Source of the DNA: Brachionus manjavacas
Taxonomy: Eukaryota; Rotifera; Eurotatoria; Ploima; Brachionidae
NCBI GenBank assembly: GCA_019054805.1
Contig: JAHQIY010000006.1
Location: forward strand, 5,394,001-5,458,000
Direction: 5' to 3'
DNA length: 64,000 nucleotides
Part shown: piece by piece, positions 10,445 through 20,504 of the stretch
Layout of the letters: every line of letters begins with the position of its first letter
How positions within the stretch are numbered: position 1 is the first letter of the stretch
Program-made: the position numbers and the translations under genes
Notes under the pieces: generated by a model
Seen by the model: the letters and a program-made list of their open reading frames with translations, nothing else
The model's database searches: none
What the model was told of the DNA's origin: nothing

Positions 10445-13400
10445 ATGGGCAACCAAATTGTAAGACCATCTGACATCCAGTCTGTGGACAACTACTACAG
10501 TGACTTGAAAAATTACATGCAATTTAAATCGAGTCTTGGCAGTACTACTTTTGTGAAGACGGCCAAAGTTGTCCTGATCGACTCGACCATGGACAAAAAT
10601 TATTCAGAGGCGCGCAACCAGCAGCAAGACTTCTTAAAGCAGCAGTATCAGCAATTGAGAGAACTGCAGCAGCTGGTGGTGGTGAAAATTTTTCCCAAGT
10701 ATGACCTGAGTGTTAAGCTGGACTGCTATTCGAGCCGTGTCAGACAAATTCAAAGCATCATCAATGCCCGCTACAAAAACACCACAAATTGTTTTCCATT
10801 TTTCGAAGTGCTCGTCACAGACCAAGCGGCCTACTTGTTCCGCCAGTACATAAAATACAACCTGTATGACCGGCTCAGCACCCGGCCATTCTTGACCAAT
10901 ATTGAAAAAAAATGGATCGCTTTTCAACTGCTGTGCGCAGTCAATGACATTCACTCACTACAAATTGTGCATGGCGACATAAAAATCGAGAACGTGATGG
11001 TCAACTCGTTTCTGTGGATAAGTCTGACCGATTTTGCCTCATACAAACCGGTCTACTTGTCCAAAAATCACCCCACAGCTGACTTCAATTACTTTTTTGA
11101 CATCAGTCGAAGAAGAACTTGTTATCTGGCGCCCGAAAGGCTAGACCAGCCCAAGGACTCCAAGCCCAGAATCAACACAGATCTGGACACGGGCCTGACC
11201 GAAATAGCGCCGCCAGACCCCAATGACTTCAAGCCCGAAATGGACATTTTCAGTCTTGGCTGTGTGATTGCCGAACTGTTTACCGAAAGGCCATTGTTCA
11301 GCTTTGCCCAGCTGTTGGCCTACAAAGACAACAAAAACGACCCGAAGCCCGAGCTCGAGTCGGAGATCAGTGATAGGAATGTGCTCGAAATGATCTATAG
11401 CATGATTAGTCTGAATGCTGCCGAGCGAAAAACTGCCAGTCAGTATCTGCAGGAGCAAAACGACAAGTCGTTTCCAAGCTACTTTGTTTTTCTGAGAAAC
11501 TGCATCAGCTATTTCATTGATGTGCGCCTAACTGGCGACGACTTTGTCATCAAGCTCAAAAATGATCTGCCGCTCTTGCTCAAAAATTTCAAGCTCAATC
11601 TAAACGAGTCGGACAGAGGCGAGAGTGCAGTGGACGAGTTGGCCAACAGCTGCCAAGAGAGCACCAACGATGCTTTCTTAATTCTCCTCTCGGTTCTGTT
11701 GTCCTCCATTCGAAAGATAAAATTTGCCGAAAACAAACTCATAGCTGTCGATTTAATGCAGACGTTTGGCAACTTTCTGCAGGACTCCATCAAGCTCGAA
11801 AGAATAATACCCTACTATTTGCATTTGTTGACCGACCTGTCACCAATAGTCAAGTTTCATGTGGTGTTTGCGCTGAACGATTGTCTCAGCTCGATAAACA
11901 AGCTGGACGTGCGAAACTTCAACATTTTTGCCGTGCTCATATTCGACCATTTGGAAAAGTTGAGCAAGGACGAGTCGTTTTTGGTGCGGTGCGCCGTCGC
12001 CAAAACCATATCCAGCTTTGCTCTGACGTCCATCCGCTACTTGGATCTCTCGTTCATAGCGCGAAACTCTTTTTTCAACTCGAATCTAAACCAGGACCAG
12101 CAAAAGTCCGAGGAAAACAAGACCTATGACAAAGAGTACGAAAAGTGTCAGACCAGAGTGAAGGATATAGTGCTGGCGCTGTTGACAGACAATGGCCAAA
12201 ACAGCCAGGTGAGCAACGCGGTCAGAGAAATCCTCATCAGCTCGAACATAACCAAGCTGTGCTTATTTTTTCAGCGGCAAAAAACATCCGATGTGCTGCT
12301 GGCTCACATGATCACAGTGCTGAACGAAAAGACCGACTGGTCAGTGCGCGCCGCCTTTTTCGACGCCCTGTGTCCAGTGCTCAGCAATCTCGGCTGGGAG
12401 TCCATAGACATTTTCAAGTCGCTGATAGAACAAGGCTTGCGCGACTCCGAAGAGTTTGTCATCTACCGCACTTTGTTGAGCTTGTCCAAAATGGCCGAGA
12501 TCGGCCTATTGGAAAAGCAGCAAATTTACTACTTCCTCAAAAATCACGTGGCGCCTCTTCTCTGCCACCCGTCCCTGTGGATCCGGCACGGCTGCGTCAA
12601 TTTTGTGACCACTGTTTGCCGCAATTCCAAAAACTGCACCCTGAACACTGCCGACATACTCGGCCCGGTCGCTTCCATTTTGGCCAAGTTCTTGCTGCGC
12701 TCTGACCTGATCTCGTTCGACCGAGCCGACGTCTTGTTCGAATCGCTGAAGCCGTGCGTCAAGCGCCAAATTCTGCTTTGCATAAGCCAGAGCGGAAACG
12801 CGGACACTCTCTTCCATTATTTTTACCAGAGACGCGATGCGCGCAACTACTTGCCGCGCTATTTCGAGCCCGATTGCCAAAATGCCAAGGACCTGTTTGC
12901 CAAATTGTGCAAATTGGGCTTCATGGAAGAGGACGACGAGAAAATACTCGAGCTCAAGGATTTTATCGAGAAGACAAAAAGATCTCAGCTGAGCTCGTCG
13001 GTAAACAATACCGAGCAAAATTTTAGCTCGTCACGTCAAGAGCAAAGCTTCAGGGACAAGATAATCAAGTTAAACTCGGAAAATTTGATTCCGCGAGCTC
13101 AGACCGAGTCCAAAACAGCCGAATTCACGGCATCGAGCTCAAATTTCAATTCGAGCTTGCCGCCACCTGACCAAGAGTCGGCCTACAACGCCGAATGGAG
13201 ACTCATGTTCGGCATGGAAGACTCCAAGCCGCTCAGACACAAAAACTCGTTCAAAAATTCGTCGCACAGCGACATTGTTTCGCCAACTGCCCAGTCCAGA
13301 CGCCGCGCTGTCTCCTTCAATTTCATCAACCCATCCAACTGCCTCAAAAAACAATTCAACTGCAACTATGAAGTGGAAAAGTACGTGGACCGAATGAAGT

Positions 13401-14944
13401 GTTTGTTTTACGACCAAATGAGCAAGAGAAAAAAATGCCAAGACTTCAGGGACACTGTCAACAAATCGGTCTGTTCAAATCTGATTTCGTTGAACAAAGT
13501 GGCTGGCAAATGGAAGCCCAACGGCACTTTGATTCTCAATTCCAACGAGCACACCAAGTGTGTGAACAAGATAGCGCGGAGTGGCGATGCGGAATTTTTT
13601 GCCACATGCTCCAGCTCGGAGCAGTGTGTCAAAGTGTGGTCAGTGGGAAATGTGCTCGAGTCCAGAACGGGCCTGTACAGGTCACTGCTCACACTTGACA
13701 ATAAAGTGGATCCAAAATTTAGGCCCATAAGCACAACTTTTTACTCCAAAAACTCGCTGGCCATCCTCAACGAGGACTTCAAGCTCTACTTCATGGACTT
13801 TGGCCGATCGCAAAATATTGAGTGCAAAATTTTGTCCAACGAAAAGCTATTTCGATCGACAGTGTGCAAACTATGCTCGCCCAACACCACATACGACAAG
13901 ATAAACTCGTACTACTTGAACAAGCCCTCTCAAAACATTGGTCTCAAATGCAACGCAAATGCTTGCTACTGTGCGGCCAATCTACCAATTGAGCTGATTA
14001 ATATTGACGACACTAGTCCGTCATGGCCAATGGCTTCTTTGAACGCCAACGAGTACTTTCACGGAGCCAAAAACTCGCCAGCAAAAGGCCTATTCTGCTA
14101 CTCGACGAGCACCGGCGGCTTCAGCTGCGTCGATGTTCGGTGCAAAGCCAAGGCGTTCGACATAAAGCGCGATCTAAAACGAGGCTTCATTACCAGCATG
14201 ATCACAGATCCGTGGTTCACTTGGATCGCCATGGGCACATCCACTGGCAATATAGAGATATTCGACTTTCGTTTTATGCTACCTGTGGTCAATTTTGAGC
14301 ACAGATCGAAAGCGAGTGTGGTAAAGATGTGCAACAGTCCGGTGTCGGCGAGAAAAATTGTGGCCTCGTATCAAGCGAACAATGAGCTGTGTGTATGGAA
14401 CATGGATGGTAAACTGGAGCCAGAGCTGGTCTTCTGGGGTGTTCAGTCGGTGCCGCCGTTGTGTCAGAATAAAATGAGCAATTCTTACATAAGTGGACTA
14501 ATGGCCGTCAGTTCTGGAGACGAGGCCGGCACAAATGGACTTTTGTGCTCTAGTACGGACATGAAGCTGAGGTATTTGGATCTAGTCGAGCCGCATCGAA
14601 ATTCCAGCATAGTTTCGTCCGCATTTAATTTCCAGTCCAAAGTGTGCGGCGAAAATTCAGCGCGAACCAACTTGGCATCTAGTATTCTCCCGCCAAACGT
14701 GGTTTACGAGACAAGACAGATTGAGGGAAACAAAGTCTTGCTTGAATTGGACCAGCAGTATTCGAACAACTCGAATGGCACTTCTACCAATTATTCATCG
14801 GCTGCTTTTACTTACCAAAATTGCTTTACACATCACCAAGATGCCATTACTGATCTATCTGTTTGCTATAATCCTTTGAGAAATAAAAATCAACCGCTAG
14901 TCATTACGGCGGCAAGAGATGGTACCCTAAAGATTTGGCGATAA
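10445..14944 (+). CDS. PIK3R4: Phosphoinositide 3-kinase regulatory subunit 4 (VPS15)
   Basis: Intronless 1499-residue protein (human 1358). It begins MGNQ, an N-myristoylation signal as in all VPS15. The kinase-like domain has the family-specific catalytic loop HGDIKIENVMV (about residue 176; HGD instead of HRD) and LTDFASYKP (DFA instead of DFG), followed by SRRRTCYLAPER. Helical HEAT-type repeats follow (about 370-800), then a long Ser/Asn-rich linker (about 850-950) and a C-terminal WD40 propeller (about 1000-1499, ending AARDGTLKIWR). VPS15 is the scaffold of the VPS34 lipid-kinase complexes that make PI3P for autophagy and endosomal sorting. The extra length lies mainly in the linker and propeller loops. 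Codon use is clearly richer in G/C at third positions than in most neighbours. AATAAA follows near 15018. Identity is secure. Confidence 0.96.
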   Translation: MGNQIVRPSDIQSVDNYYSDLKNYMQFKSSLGSTTFVKTAKVVLIDSTMDKNYSEARNQQQDFLKQQYQQLRELQQLVVVKIFPKYDLSVKLDCYSSRVRQIQSIINARYKNTTNCFPFFEVLVTDQAAYLFRQYIKYNLYDRLSTRPFLTNIEKKWIAFQLLCAVNDIHSLQIVHGDIKIENVMVNSFLWISLTDFASYKPVYLSKNHPTADFNYFFDISRRRTCYLAPERLDQPKDSKPRINTDLDTGLTEIAPPDPNDFKPEMDIFSLGCVIAELFTERPLFSFAQLLAYKDNKNDPKPELESEISDRNVLEMIYSMISLNAAERKTASQYLQEQNDKSFPSYFVFLRNCISYFIDVRLTGDDFVIKLKNDLPLLLKNFKLNLNESDRGESAVDELANSCQESTNDAFLILLSVLLSSIRKIKFAENKLIAVDLMQTFGNFLQDSIKLERIIPYYLHLLTDLSPIVKFHVVFALNDCLSSINKLDVRNFNIFAVLIFDHLEKLSKDESFLVRCAVAKTISSFALTSIRYLDLSFIARNSFFNSNLNQDQQKSEENKTYDKEYEKCQTRVKDIVLALLTDNGQNSQVSNAVREILISSNITKLCLFFQRQKTSDVLLAHMITVLNEKTDWSVRAAFFDALCPVLSNLGWESIDIFKSLIEQGLRDSEEFVIYRTLLSLSKMAEIGLLEKQQIYYFLKNHVAPLLCHPSLWIRHGCVNFVTTVCRNSKNCTLNTADILGPVASILAKFLLRSDLISFDRADVLFESLKPCVKRQILLCISQSGNADTLFHYFYQRRDARNYLPRYFEPDCQNAKDLFAKLCKLGFMEEDDEKILELKDFIEKTKRSQLSSSVNNTEQNFSSSRQEQSFRDKIIKLNSENLIPRAQTESKTAEFTASSSNFNSSLPPPDQESAYNAEWRLMFGMEDSKPLRHKNSFKNSSHSDIVSPTAQSRRRAVSFNFINPSNCLKKQFNCNYEVEKYVDRMKCLFYDQMSKRKKCQDFRDTVNKSVCSNLISLNKVAGKWKPNGTLILNSNEHTKCVNKIARSGDAEFFATCSSSEQCVKVWSVGNVLESRTGLYRSLLTLDNKVDPKFRPISTTFYSKNSLAILNEDFKLYFMDFGRSQNIECKILSNEKLFRSTVCKLCSPNTTYDKINSYYLNKPSQNIGLKCNANACYCAANLPIELINIDDTSPSWPMASLNANEYFHGAKNSPAKGLFCYSTSTGGFSCVDVRCKAKAFDIKRDLKRGFITSMITDPWFTWIAMGTSTGNIEIFDFRFMLPVVNFEHRSKASVVKMCNSPVSARKIVASYQANNELCVWNMDGKLEPELVFWGVQSVPPLCQNKMSNSYISGLMAVSSGDEAGTNGLLCSSTDMKLRYLDLVEPHRNSSIVSSAFNFQSKVCGENSARTNLASSILPPNVVYETRQIEGNKVLLELDQQYSNNSNGTSTNYSSAAFTYQNCFTHHQDAITDLSVCYNPLRNKNQPLVITAARDGTLKIWR

Positions 14945-15691
14945 TTTATGTGCATTTATGATTCTATCTTTTCTTTTTTTTTTTTTTATTGAGATTATTT
15001 TATTGTATATTATTTGAATAAATATTTTTCCAGAAGTTTATCAAAAAGCTGGGTATCCTTTTGCTTAGAAATATAGAGATGAAATTTTTTTTCTTTTGGC
15101 GGGTACCAAAATTTTCCAGTGATTGCCATTTTTGCAACTTAAAATTAATTTAATATTGAGATTTATTGTTTTTGTTTTTATAATATTTTTATTTGTATTT
15201 TTTGCTTGGTCAAAAAAAAAAACTTAAGTGAAATATTTTACATTTACATTCTATTTATGAATTTTTTATTTTTTAATTTTCATTAAGAAAATTTTTTTGG
15301 ACAGATGCTGATTTTTTTTAATTTATCTTTAAACCGTAAAATAATCTCATTTAAAAGCTCGTTAACTTTGGCTCCTAAGTTTAAATTGGTGAATTAAGTG
15401 ATTCTGTGAGTAGCTTTCCAGGAAAAATATTAGGATTTTAGAGGATTTTTTAAGTTGCGATTTAAAGAAAAAAAATTGTGATAAAATTGTGAATTGATGC
15501 CTAATTGAAAATAATTAGGCTAAGATGAAATGAGTCATTTGACTCGTTTTGGTGAAAATCAAAGAAATAAATATTTATAATATGAAAAATTTATTAAAAT
15601 TTTAATTTTAATTGAGAAAAAAATAAAAAATTAGCTAAATAAAAGTATTTTCAAAAAAATAGACCTTTAACACTCAAACACCGATTTTTTT
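14945..15691. other. intergenic region, nothing recognised
   Basis: AT-rich sequence between VPS15 and the transposon nest. It holds the VPS15 polyadenylation region and homopolymer runs. No coding or RNA features seen. Confidence 0.5.
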
Positions 15692-15885
15692 TTATACGTT
15701 AAGTACTAATAGGATCCAAAAAAACCCTTTAAAAATGGACCATAGCATACTGTACACCCAAAAATAGTAAATTATACCACTAATTTTCAATTTTCAATCA
15801 AGATTCATTTTTTTTCCACTAATCTAGTTAATGTACCAAAAATTTTTATTTTAAAACCATATTTTGATTACAATTATCATAAATT

Positions 15886-16420
15886 TAATAAAAAAAATAT
15901 CAAAAGAGCAATAAAAAATAGAAAAATTAAAAAAAACTATTGCTATATTTATTCAAAAAAATAATTTTTTTTTAAAACTGCGGATCACAAATTTTATATT
16001 TATTGATATTTTCGAATCGTTTATCATTATAATTGATTACAGCTGAAATGGTAGTTAGAATATCTAGATTCCATTAATTTTTTTTAATTCTTCGTTTCTT
16101 GATTTCTTTGACCATTTCATTTAAGTCTTCAAATTACTTGTGAAGATCGTAAGTGAACGCTTTACCTCGCATTCTAATTTTATTCAGAGATTTGAGTTTA
16201 TCGGGCTAAGCATTATCAAGATCGTTATGCTAGGTCAGTTGGACCCTTTAAAATGCTTTCTTTTGATAAGGTTTTAGTAATTTAATTTTAAAAAATATAT
16301 ATTTAAATATATATAAAATATATATATTTATAGAAAAAAATTAATTTTTTTATTTGAATAAATATAGCAATAGTTTTTTTTTTCTATTTTTTAATGTTCT
16401 TTTGATATATTTTTTATTAA
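15886..16420 (-). mobile_element. DNA-transposon remnant with about 80-bp terminal inverted repeats
   Basis: The left arm 15886-15970 matches the reverse complement of 16338-16420 almost base for base, with indels in the A/T runs; both contain ACTATTGCTATATTTATTC. Both outer ends read TTAATAAAAA, compatible with insertion at TTAA or TA. On the minus strand between the arms (about 16222-16075) a broken coding stretch reads KLKSLNKIRMRGKAFTYDLH, stop, FEDLNEMVKEIKKRRIKKN, stop, as expected for the decayed C-terminus of a transposase. The superfamily is not resolved. Confidence 0.6.
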
Positions 16421-16529
16421 AGTTATTATTTATTTTAAGAATTATTGAAATGTAGTAGAGTTTGTAATTAAAAACATAATTAGTAGTAGTAGTATGTTGA
16501 ACTGCAACTCCGAAAAATACCCGAGCAGA

Positions 16530-17310
16530 GCTCTAATGAGCTATAGCAGTCGCTTCTTTTTTCACAAGCCAAGCATCTAATTTCGACTTAAAAATATTCA
16601 ACGTTTTTGCGCTAACTATTTCTTCCGGTAATTGGTTCCATATGTTTACAACTCTATTTGTGAAAAAATGGAAACGCGAGGAACAGTTTTTTATCTGTTC
16701 ACGACGCAGAGACTTTGAATGCCTTCTTAAGTCGTTTACTTAACCACTTTGACCATAGCTTAATCCTTTTTTAAACTCAACTAACTCAATTGTATTAATT
16801 ATCTTGAACGACTGGATCAGATCTCCTCTCAATCTTCTCGTTGTTAGGTCCGTCAGGCCGAATTTAGGTAAGCGTGTTGAGTAAGTCAGGTGCTTTAAAT
16901 TTGGAACTAACTTAGTAGCTCTACGTTGAATCTTTTCTATCATATCGATAACTTTTTTTAGGTAAGGGCACCAAGAGGTTATGGCAAATTCTAAGTGAGG
17001 TCTGACCATTGAAGTGTACAGTAGTTTAATGTTGTTTACATTGGGATATCTAAGCGATTTTTTCAACATTCCCAGAATCCTATTAGCTCTAGCTGTGACA
17101 TAGTTTACTTGTGTGTCCCATTTTAGGTCATTTTTGATATATTTTCCGAGATCTCTTTCGCATACTGATTTATTAAGTGGAGATGACTCAATTTTGTAAT
17201 CATGTTTTGAGTTGTTACGACCAAAATGGAGAACTTTACATTTATCAACATTAAGCTGAGTAGACCAGTGTCGTGACCACTTACATATATTATCAATGCC
17301 ACTTACATAT
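16530..17310 (-). pseudogene. 5'-truncated non-LTR retrotransposon (LINE) reverse-transcriptase C-terminus
   Basis: Continuous minus-strand frame from about 17310 reading LNVDKCKVLHFGRNN, WDTQVNYVTARANRILGML, LLYTSMVRPHLEFAITSWCP, IEKIQRRATKLVP, RLRGDLIQSFKIIN. These are the standard thumb-region motifs of CR1/Jockey-type reverse transcriptases. One internal TAA stop (16740-16742) interrupts it. Beyond that stop the same frame continues with RFHFFTNRVVNIWNQLPEE to the natural end near 16535. The (AGT)n stretch at about 16480 lies at its 3' side, like a LINE tail. It is dead: 5'-truncated and with a nonsense codon. Confidence 0.85.
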
Positions 17311-17397
17311 AATTAGCCATGTCTTAACTTTAATTTTCCAAAAATAATACAATATTTTTAGAGGATCCAAAAACCCCTCGTCGGGCTTAACGTATAA

Positions 17398-17871
17398 TTT
17401 TTTTTTGCATGAATATAAAAATATTTTGTAATCAAAATTTATTAATTATAACATTTTTTTGATTTTAACTTTGATGGAAAAAAAATTGTCAAAAATGATA
17501 AAATTTATTGAGCAATAAGCAAAATAAATATCAAAAAGGGTCAATACGTGAAAATATGTAAATAATTTTTTTTTTTACGGATATTAGCTGATATCAGTTG
17601 ATATCATTTAGTATGATGTAACAAGTTAATTTCCGGCACCGTATAAAGTAAATTTCAATAATTTACATTCATAAAATTTGGTTTTGACCTCTATTTATAA
17701 AAAGATACAAAACTTATCAAAAAATTATTCAATTTATCAATTTAATTTTTAATTTTTTAAATTTATAATCTAAGATCTTTATTTTTTCAAGTTTAAAAAA
17801 AATTAAAAAATTCCTTTCTTAAAAATTAATCTAATAAATTTTAAATTTAAGTTTTTTTTTTAATTTTTAAG
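17398..17871. other. intergenic / unidentified 5' end of OXA1L
   Basis: AT-rich sequence. The initiation exon of OXA1L should lie here or further upstream, but I could not identify it. Confidence 0.4.
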
Positions 17872-19259
17872 TTTGCTCGTAAAGAATTTAGCACAGTTCT
17901 TTGTCTAAAAATAAGAAATGAACAACCAAAAAATACTCCATTTAATGATAGAATCTCTGGATACAAATTAAATAGCATAGACTCAAGATCATTTGTTTCG
18001 TTGGCATGGTTTGGTCTGTGGGGAAAAACGCCTGAAAAACAACCAGAAGCACCATTGAATTTAGCAAGCGAAAATATCAAAACCACTGGTGCAAGTGGAG
18101 TTTCGGAAGCGGTTAAACCTGATGCAATTACGTCAGAAAATCCAGATGTGGATTTATCCGCCGGGTATATACCAGAACCACCCCCAATTTTTGATGAAAG
18201 TATAGTTCTAAATGCGCTTGGAGAGCCGACTTTAAATAGTCTTGGTCTCGCTTCTTCATGGACTCCTGTTGGATGGATTCAATCTCTTCTTGAAATTTTT
18301 CATGTTGATCTTGGTCTACCATGGTTTCAAGCTATTGCACTTTTCGCAGTTTGTCTTCGCACATTTTTATTGCCTATTAATGTCAAAGCCCAAAGAAATT
18401 CTGCCAAATTGAGAAAAATTGCACCTGAAATGGGTCAGTTAAATGAAAAACTAAGCAATGCAAAAATGACTGGAAACAATCTTGAAGGTAAAATTTTGAA
18501 ATCTTCCATTTTATTTATCTAAAATTAGTTTACAAATAGTTGCAAGAGCTACTCATGAATACATTCAATTCATGAAATCAAACCAGATAGGATTTGGTTC
18601 AATGATGGTACCACTGCTTCAATTCCCCTTCGTAATCTCGACATTTATAGCTATCAGAAAAATGTGCAAGCTTCCAGTAGAAAGTATGGAAACTGGTGGT
18701 GCATTGTGGTTCACAGATTTGACTATTCCAGATCCGTATTTTATTTTGCCTACTATTGCTACTGCTTCTATTTTGGCAATTGTTTATCGAGGCGTAGACA
18801 CTGGAATGAGTTCAGCCAACATGACACCAACAACAAAAGCGATAGTTTATGGTGTATCGGCTATTTCCTATCCATTTTTCTTATTCATGCCAAGTGTAAG
18901 CTTTTTAAAATTTAAGAATTTAGATTAAATTAAATTATCTGTAGGGTGTAATGTCTTATGTGTGCACAACAAATTTTATTTCTCTGGCTCTGTCAGTTGT
19001 GCTAAATATGAATCCAGTGAAGAAAGCGCTAAAAATTCCTATATTGACTGAGATGGATAAGTTGAAAATTAAAGAAAGCCAAAAGAAAACCAAAAATTTC
19101 ATTGCAGGATTTAAAGAAAGCATTCAAAATCAAAGAATAATTGCTGAAGTGAAAGAAAGAGAATCTTTAAGAGAAAAACAATTTACTCAAGCCGGCACTA
19201 GGGTACCTATCAAAACTTTCAAGACAAATCCTAAAGAGAATAAAAAAGACGAATTCTAG
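17872..19259 (+). CDS. OXA1L: Mitochondrial inner-membrane insertase OXA1L (5' end unresolved)
   Basis: Exons 17872-18487, 18540-18895 and 18945-19259; introns of 52 and 49 bp. The protein inserts mitochondrially and nuclear-encoded subunits into the inner membrane. YidC/Oxa1 family signs: WTPVGWIQSLLEIFHVDLGL before the first helix, WFQAIALFAVCLRTFLLPI, ARATHEYIQFMKSNQIGFGS, PLLQFPFVISTFIAIRKM, GGALWFTDLTIPDPYFILP, a fourth and fifth helix, and a basic Lys-rich C-terminal tail for ribosome contact (KKALKIP to KENKKDEF). The open frame extends upstream of 18001 without an in-frame ATG to a splice-acceptor-like tttttaag at 17871, so a short presequence exon must lie upstream. AATAAA is found at about 19284. 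Identity is secure; the start is not. Confidence 0.9.
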
Positions 19260-20504
19260 TTTATTAAAAAAATAAGTTTTTAATAAATAAAAAATTCAAA
19301 TAATTAATTAATTTTTGCTCGATTAAAGTTAACTTTAAATTGTTGATTTGATTTTAATTTTAATTTTTAAAGATTTTGCGTAATTTTTCGAAAAAAAATT
19401 AAAATCCCAAAAAAAGTACACGAGTCTCCATAATAAATGTGAATTTTTGTAAAATTTTTATTCTCAATATTTGTAAAAAACGGTCGACCAAAAATGCTAA
19501 AAAAATGTAACTAAAATTTGCTGAGATTAATCAAACATTTTTATCTAAATAATTTTATCATCAAAAAATATAAAAAAAAATAAAGAAATTTAAAGTAAAA
19601 TATATGGATTATTTCAATTTAAAATTAAATTGACGTAAAAAATTATGAGAAGAATGAAGAATTTTCAAATCATGTAATTAATTTTTGATCAGATAATATT
19701 TTAAAATATCCATTAAAGGTCTAAAATTTTTTGGAGGTGACAAATTTAATTTTTTTAAGATGACAAAAGTAACTAAAAGCGGTGACTTATTTAATCTATT
19801 TTAGCTGACTATAAAAAACCAAACGACTAACAAATATATATATTGAGATGAATTTTTAATAATTTTGCAATTACAAAATAAAAACTATTTTATAGAAACG
19901 TTTTATTTTTATTTTATTTTATTTTAGTTCTAATTAAGCTTTTTAATAATTTTATTCTCTAAAATTGTAAGGAATGAACTTAAATTGTGACGTAGTCTCA
20001 TAGTTGACTCTAGCTCGATGGTTTGGACAAAAAGTTTTGTCGCAATCGTCTTGAACTTCCTTCCGATTTTGGTGCCATAGTTCAAGATTTCGATTTTAGT
20101 TGTCACCTCAAAATCATTATTTTTTTTTAAAATAATTAATTTGTCAATCAAAAAGTATTTTTTTCACTCAAATCATTATTTTATCAGTCAATAATTTTTT
20201 TTGTCTTCAAATGTAGTTTTTTTGTCAGTCCACTAGTTGATGGCCTTAAAAAAATAGTGATGATCTGGCTGTGGTAAATCTTTAAGATTGAAAATCAGAT
20301 TTTTTTATTTATGTATCAAAGTCTAAACTTGGTAAAATCGCTTTTAAGCTTAATATTCAATTGAAATTAAAAAATTCTATCAAAATCTTTATTATTTTAA
20401 TTTTTTTTAACTTTCTGAAATAGTGGTTTTTGAAAAATTTTATTTTACATCGTTTGCCATTTAAATATTTAAGTAAAAAAAAATTTTTTTCAAAGAAATA
20501 TTTA
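19260..20504. other. intergenic region, nothing recognised
   Basis: AT-rich region between convergent OXA1L and ITFG2. A somewhat less AT-rich island at about 19970-20130 has a 73-codon frame on the minus strand, but no recognisable protein or repeat structure. Confidence 0.45.

Larger units (their letters stand above)
15692..17397. mobile_element. decayed composite transposon nest bounded by short inverted repeats
   Basis: TTATACGTTAAG at 15692-15703 is repeated as its exact reverse complement at 17386-17397. AGGATCCAAAAA..CCC is found just inside both ends, at about 15710 and 17362. Inside lie an element with 80-bp inverted arms (15886-16420) and a LINE fragment (16530-17310). The outer pair may mark an old DNA transposon into which the others inserted, or may be partly coincidental. 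Confidence 0.45.

Noticed and set aside
11141-13734. Several 80-170 codon frames on both strands within VPS15
   Set aside because: Shadows produced by the GC-richer VPS15 codons; none resembles a protein family and the VPS15 frame is conserved throughout.
16294-16332. Alternating AT run that could look like an origin or hairpin
   Set aside because: Simple (TA)n sequence at a transposon end; nothing beyond low complexity.
19930-20151. 73-codon minus-strand frame downstream of ITFG2
   Set aside because: Slightly less AT-rich but no family motif, no splice signals and no partner exon.
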